The translations under genes and the position numbers were made by a program. DNA of 22,765 bases from Acanthaster planci. Taxonomy: Eukaryota; Echinodermata; Asteroidea; Valvatida; Acanthasteridae. The notes beneath the pieces were generated by a model, which did no database searches, was not told the origin of the DNA, and saw only the letters and a program-made list of their open reading frames with translations. Where the stretch lies: contig NW_019091415.1 of assembly GCF_001949145.1 (NCBI RefSeq), positions 635,285 to 658,049 of the forward strand. The letters are read 5' to 3'. How positions within the stretch are numbered: the stretch's first letter is position 1; every line of letters begins with the position of its first letter. Of the stretch, positions 20,528 to 22,765 are shown piece after piece.

Positions 20528-21337
20528 AGAATTTCATCTTTATAAATAGAAACAACAATATAAGGAAAGGACCCCCATTGTGCCCAGCTGGAAAATTTCA
20601 AATATTCCAGTCAAATATACATCCCTTGTGAATTTTACTTACAGAGAGATGGTCAAACAGAAGTATTTAAAAAATATATATTTCATCAACCTTTATCAGG
20701 CTATGTGACACTCTTGAGATAATCTCATGTTAAGTCCAATACAACCTAAAAGTCAGCACCTAAATATTGGAGTTGACAAAACAAAATTTTGAATAACAAC
20801 AAAAGCACTACAGTACTGCAAGATAGGGTGCAAAAATAGTGGCTTTACTCTATGTATAAAAATAGCAACTGAGAATGCTTACAGTACACAAAAGTAGTGA
20901 GAAATTAAAGAGCAAGTACGTGTATCATATTTCCTGAATTAGACCATCCACTGATCACATAAATGCTTGAAGTCACATTACTTCCCATCATTGGTCATAT
21001 CAGGTTACTTGCAATGTTAAGGCTACAGGGCTACAAAAACAGTGGCTTATGGTTATACATGTAGTTGGGTTACAAAGAAAGAAATATGCTACAGAATACA
21101 AGACAACCAGACTTACAACTACTTACATGTACAACATTCATATTATTTCGTACAATCTGTGATTGGATTTGAATTACATTTGCACCATTACATTAGAGGC
21201 TTTCCTTCATAAAATGTGCCTTCATCTGCCACAATGAATTTTATAAAAACAAACCACAGTAAAACAAATGAAAATTATACAAAATACAAAAGACTGGGAC
21301 AGCAACCCCCAACTCCCACACATGAACAGATGTATCT
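20528..21337 (-). other. Probable 3' UTR of the LamG gene
   Basis: The interval runs from the LamG stop codon to the first AATAAA on that strand. It is AT-rich, has no other gene, and carries two TACATGTA octamers (21056-21063, 21124-21131). Confidence 0.45.
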
Positions 21338-21483
21338 TTAAGCACAATGATTGACATTTCTGCCCTCTGATGCATCTTGGTATAGGTCTAGAGTCTCGTT
21401 ATCCAGTAGAACATTACGTATGCATCCCAAAAAGCCGATGGTGTAACGCTTCAAGGAACGCTCTGCAATGTCCTTCATGCCCC
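21338..21483 (-). CDS. LamG protein, terminal exon
   Basis: 146 nt. The acceptor is TTGCTGTAG, ending at 21484. The first two bases complete Gly and 47 further residues precede TAA (21338-21340). It encodes the last LamG strands, with GFLGCIRN and the final NHCA. Confidence 0.9.
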
Positions 21484-22127
21484 CTACAGCAAGGTAATTC
21501 AAGACAATACATGTATGTTCAAATATAATTACAATGTAACCAAAATTGTTACGTAAGATTATAAAAACAAAAATTCATTCAAGTGATCACCAGTGAACAT
21601 CATGAGTAGCAAACTCAAAACCTTTGACATAGACCTTTGATTACAGGTGGAAATATGGGTGTTAGAATCAACAGCTACATTGACAATGTGCAAGCATTTA
21701 CAAAGGACACACACTCCATTTTACAAATATTTCTTTATATCCTGAACATCCGTGTCAAGATTTGCATCGCCACACCACTTTTAGAGCCAGCTCCAGACCA
21801 GAAAGCAGAAACTTTTTTGTTTTTAGCCTTAACTGGTTAAGCTTTACTTGTTGCACTCAGGACTGCATAATGCTCAAACTACATGTACAAGACTGTCAAA
21901 CTTGCTCCACAATGGTGAGCATTTCAAAATTCTGCTTACCCAGAAAGAGTCCATTGTTCATATCAAGGCTTCTCGTTGGTCCAGGTGAAGTAGCAGTTAG
22001 GCCTTCTCTCTGGTCTACTACCAATATTCCTGAAGCACGCTGACGTTGCATAGACACTATGTGCCATTCACCATCATTGAATGTCTGATTTGTCAGGATG
22101 GATATGGAACCACCACCCAAGTTATAG
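21338..22127 (-). CDS. Laminin-G-domain protein, C-terminal end (two exons)
   Basis: The last LamG domain of an extracellular matrix or cell-surface protein, built from minus-strand exons 22127-21940 and 21483-21338. The first exon starts after the acceptor CCCCAACAG and encodes YNLGGGSISILTNQTFNDGE, then WHIVSMQRQRASGILVVDQ and SLDMNNGLFLG. The second encodes GGMKDIAERSLKRY, GFLGCIRNVLLDNETLDL and SEGRNVNHCA, then TAA. NDGxWH, LFLGG, GFLGCIRN and the closing Cys are LamG hallmarks, and the two late Cys would form the usual C-terminal disulfide. The protein ends within two residues of that Cys, with no membrane segment, which suggests a secreted protein of the agrin, perlecan, pikachurin or laminin-alpha kind. 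I cannot choose among these from one domain. The first half of this LamG domain and everything before it lie right of the window. Confidence 0.9.
21484..21939. other. Intron of the LamG gene
   Basis: A 456-bp phase-1 intron with GTAAGC start and TAG end on the minus strand. It carries two TACATGTA octamers (21508, 21880) and no other recognisable feature. Confidence 0.75.
21940..22127 (-). CDS. LamG protein, penultimate exon
   Basis: 188 nt. The acceptor on the minus strand is TTTTTTCCCCAACAG, ending at 22128, and the donor CTGG|GTAAGC lies at 21939. It enters completing a split codon with one base and leaves with the first base of a Gly codon. It encodes the middle strands of a LamG domain, including FNDGEWH. 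Confidence 0.9.
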
Positions 22128-22765
22128 CTGTTGGGGAAAAAGGTAGTCCACATACAAAAGTGTGAAATAAAGCCCATGCAAAACTACTCTAATGTGCATC
22201 AATAAGCTACCACTGGTGTGACAGTTTGTAAGTCAGTGGTGTGACAGTAAGTCTTTGTCCTCAGTCAGTTTGTGCACGTAGTACGCAATATTTTACTCTC
22301 TTTGTTTCATAGAATCTCGAACTAAAATTCTGCATACCCACTTGAAATATCCTAGTCCATGGGCCTAGCAACACTCAGTTGCAATGTGTACTCCAAGAGT
22401 GGTTTGAACCCATCCAGGGGAAATGACAGAGGGGTCTTTGAGCAAGGCATGCTATCTACATGCAAATACTTGTCTCTAACGTTAAACCAACAAAAGTTGG
22501 TTTGTTTATTGTTACATTCACATGTTTGGTCAATTATCATTAGTTCTTGATACAGTTCAGAAAGCATCAGAGGTGCTTTCTGCACTAACCAACTCATGGT
22601 TTAATGTCATGGTTTAAAGGGTAATTCCAAATTAACATTGTGCAGACTGCTAGGCTAGCAGAATGACAAAACAACACAAAGCAAGCAGATCAATGAGGAA
22701 CTGATACTAGATCACTGGCAAACTGATGCTCACTGGATCAATGAAACAATGATACTTGGTACCAG
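22128..22765. other. Upstream intron of the LamG gene
   Basis: No earlier LamG exon is recognisable on the minus strand up to the window end. A 12-base word TGGTGTGACAGT occurs twice 23 bases apart (22214-22225, 22237-22248). Otherwise nothing is seen. Confidence 0.6.

Noticed and set aside
22352-22597. Minus-strand open frame as a preceding LamG exon
   Set aside because: The peptide has none of the LamG strands (no LLY, FSLRT or GRLxY type motifs) and lacks a fitting donor. The first half of the domain is probably beyond the window.

Overview
The window looks like nuclear DNA of an animal, most likely a marine invertebrate (hemichordate, echinoderm, amphioxus or mollusc grade; the sequence alone does not settle which). 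The evidence is an AT-rich base composition, genes split into short exons with GT-AG introns, degenerate transposon fragments, a tRNA-derived SINE, and a large excess of the octamer TACATGTA.

Left part (1-8975, + strand): the catalytic half of POMGNT1, protein O-linked-mannose beta-1,2-N-acetylglucosaminyltransferase 1 (GT13 family). Nine coding exons can be joined with every splice phase matching. They give 361 residues, from the start of the GT13 domain to a natural stop at 8973-8975. Exons for the N-terminal stem and lectin-like region must lie left of position 1. Introns carry an AGTACT-rich fragment (97-298), CCGAT-rich hAT-like debris (2345-3247), a decaying tandem triplication of an exon-intron boundary (3764-4014), and a minus-strand SINE (about 6865-7195).

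Middle part (8976 to about 20450): no exon of a recognisable protein on either strand. It holds the 3' side of POMGNT1, a 38-bp tandem array (9328-9517), small inverted repeats, low-complexity tracts, and a 572-bp non-autonomous hAT element with recognisable ends and an 8-bp target duplication (17792-18363).

Right part (about 20455-22765, - strand): the last two visible coding exons of a laminin-G-domain protein, which ends at its final LamG domain. It converges tail to tail on POMGNT1. POMGNT1 extends the O-mannose glycans of alpha-dystroglycan, and LamG domains of agrin, perlecan, pikachurin and laminins bind a glycan on that receptor. The neighbourhood is therefore suggestive, but a functional link is inference only.

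I found no previously undescribed multi-gene system. The items most worth a second look are the exon-boundary triplication, the hAT insertion into a hairpin-forming site, the related AGTACT repeats, the TACATGTA excess, and the enzyme/LamG convergent pair.
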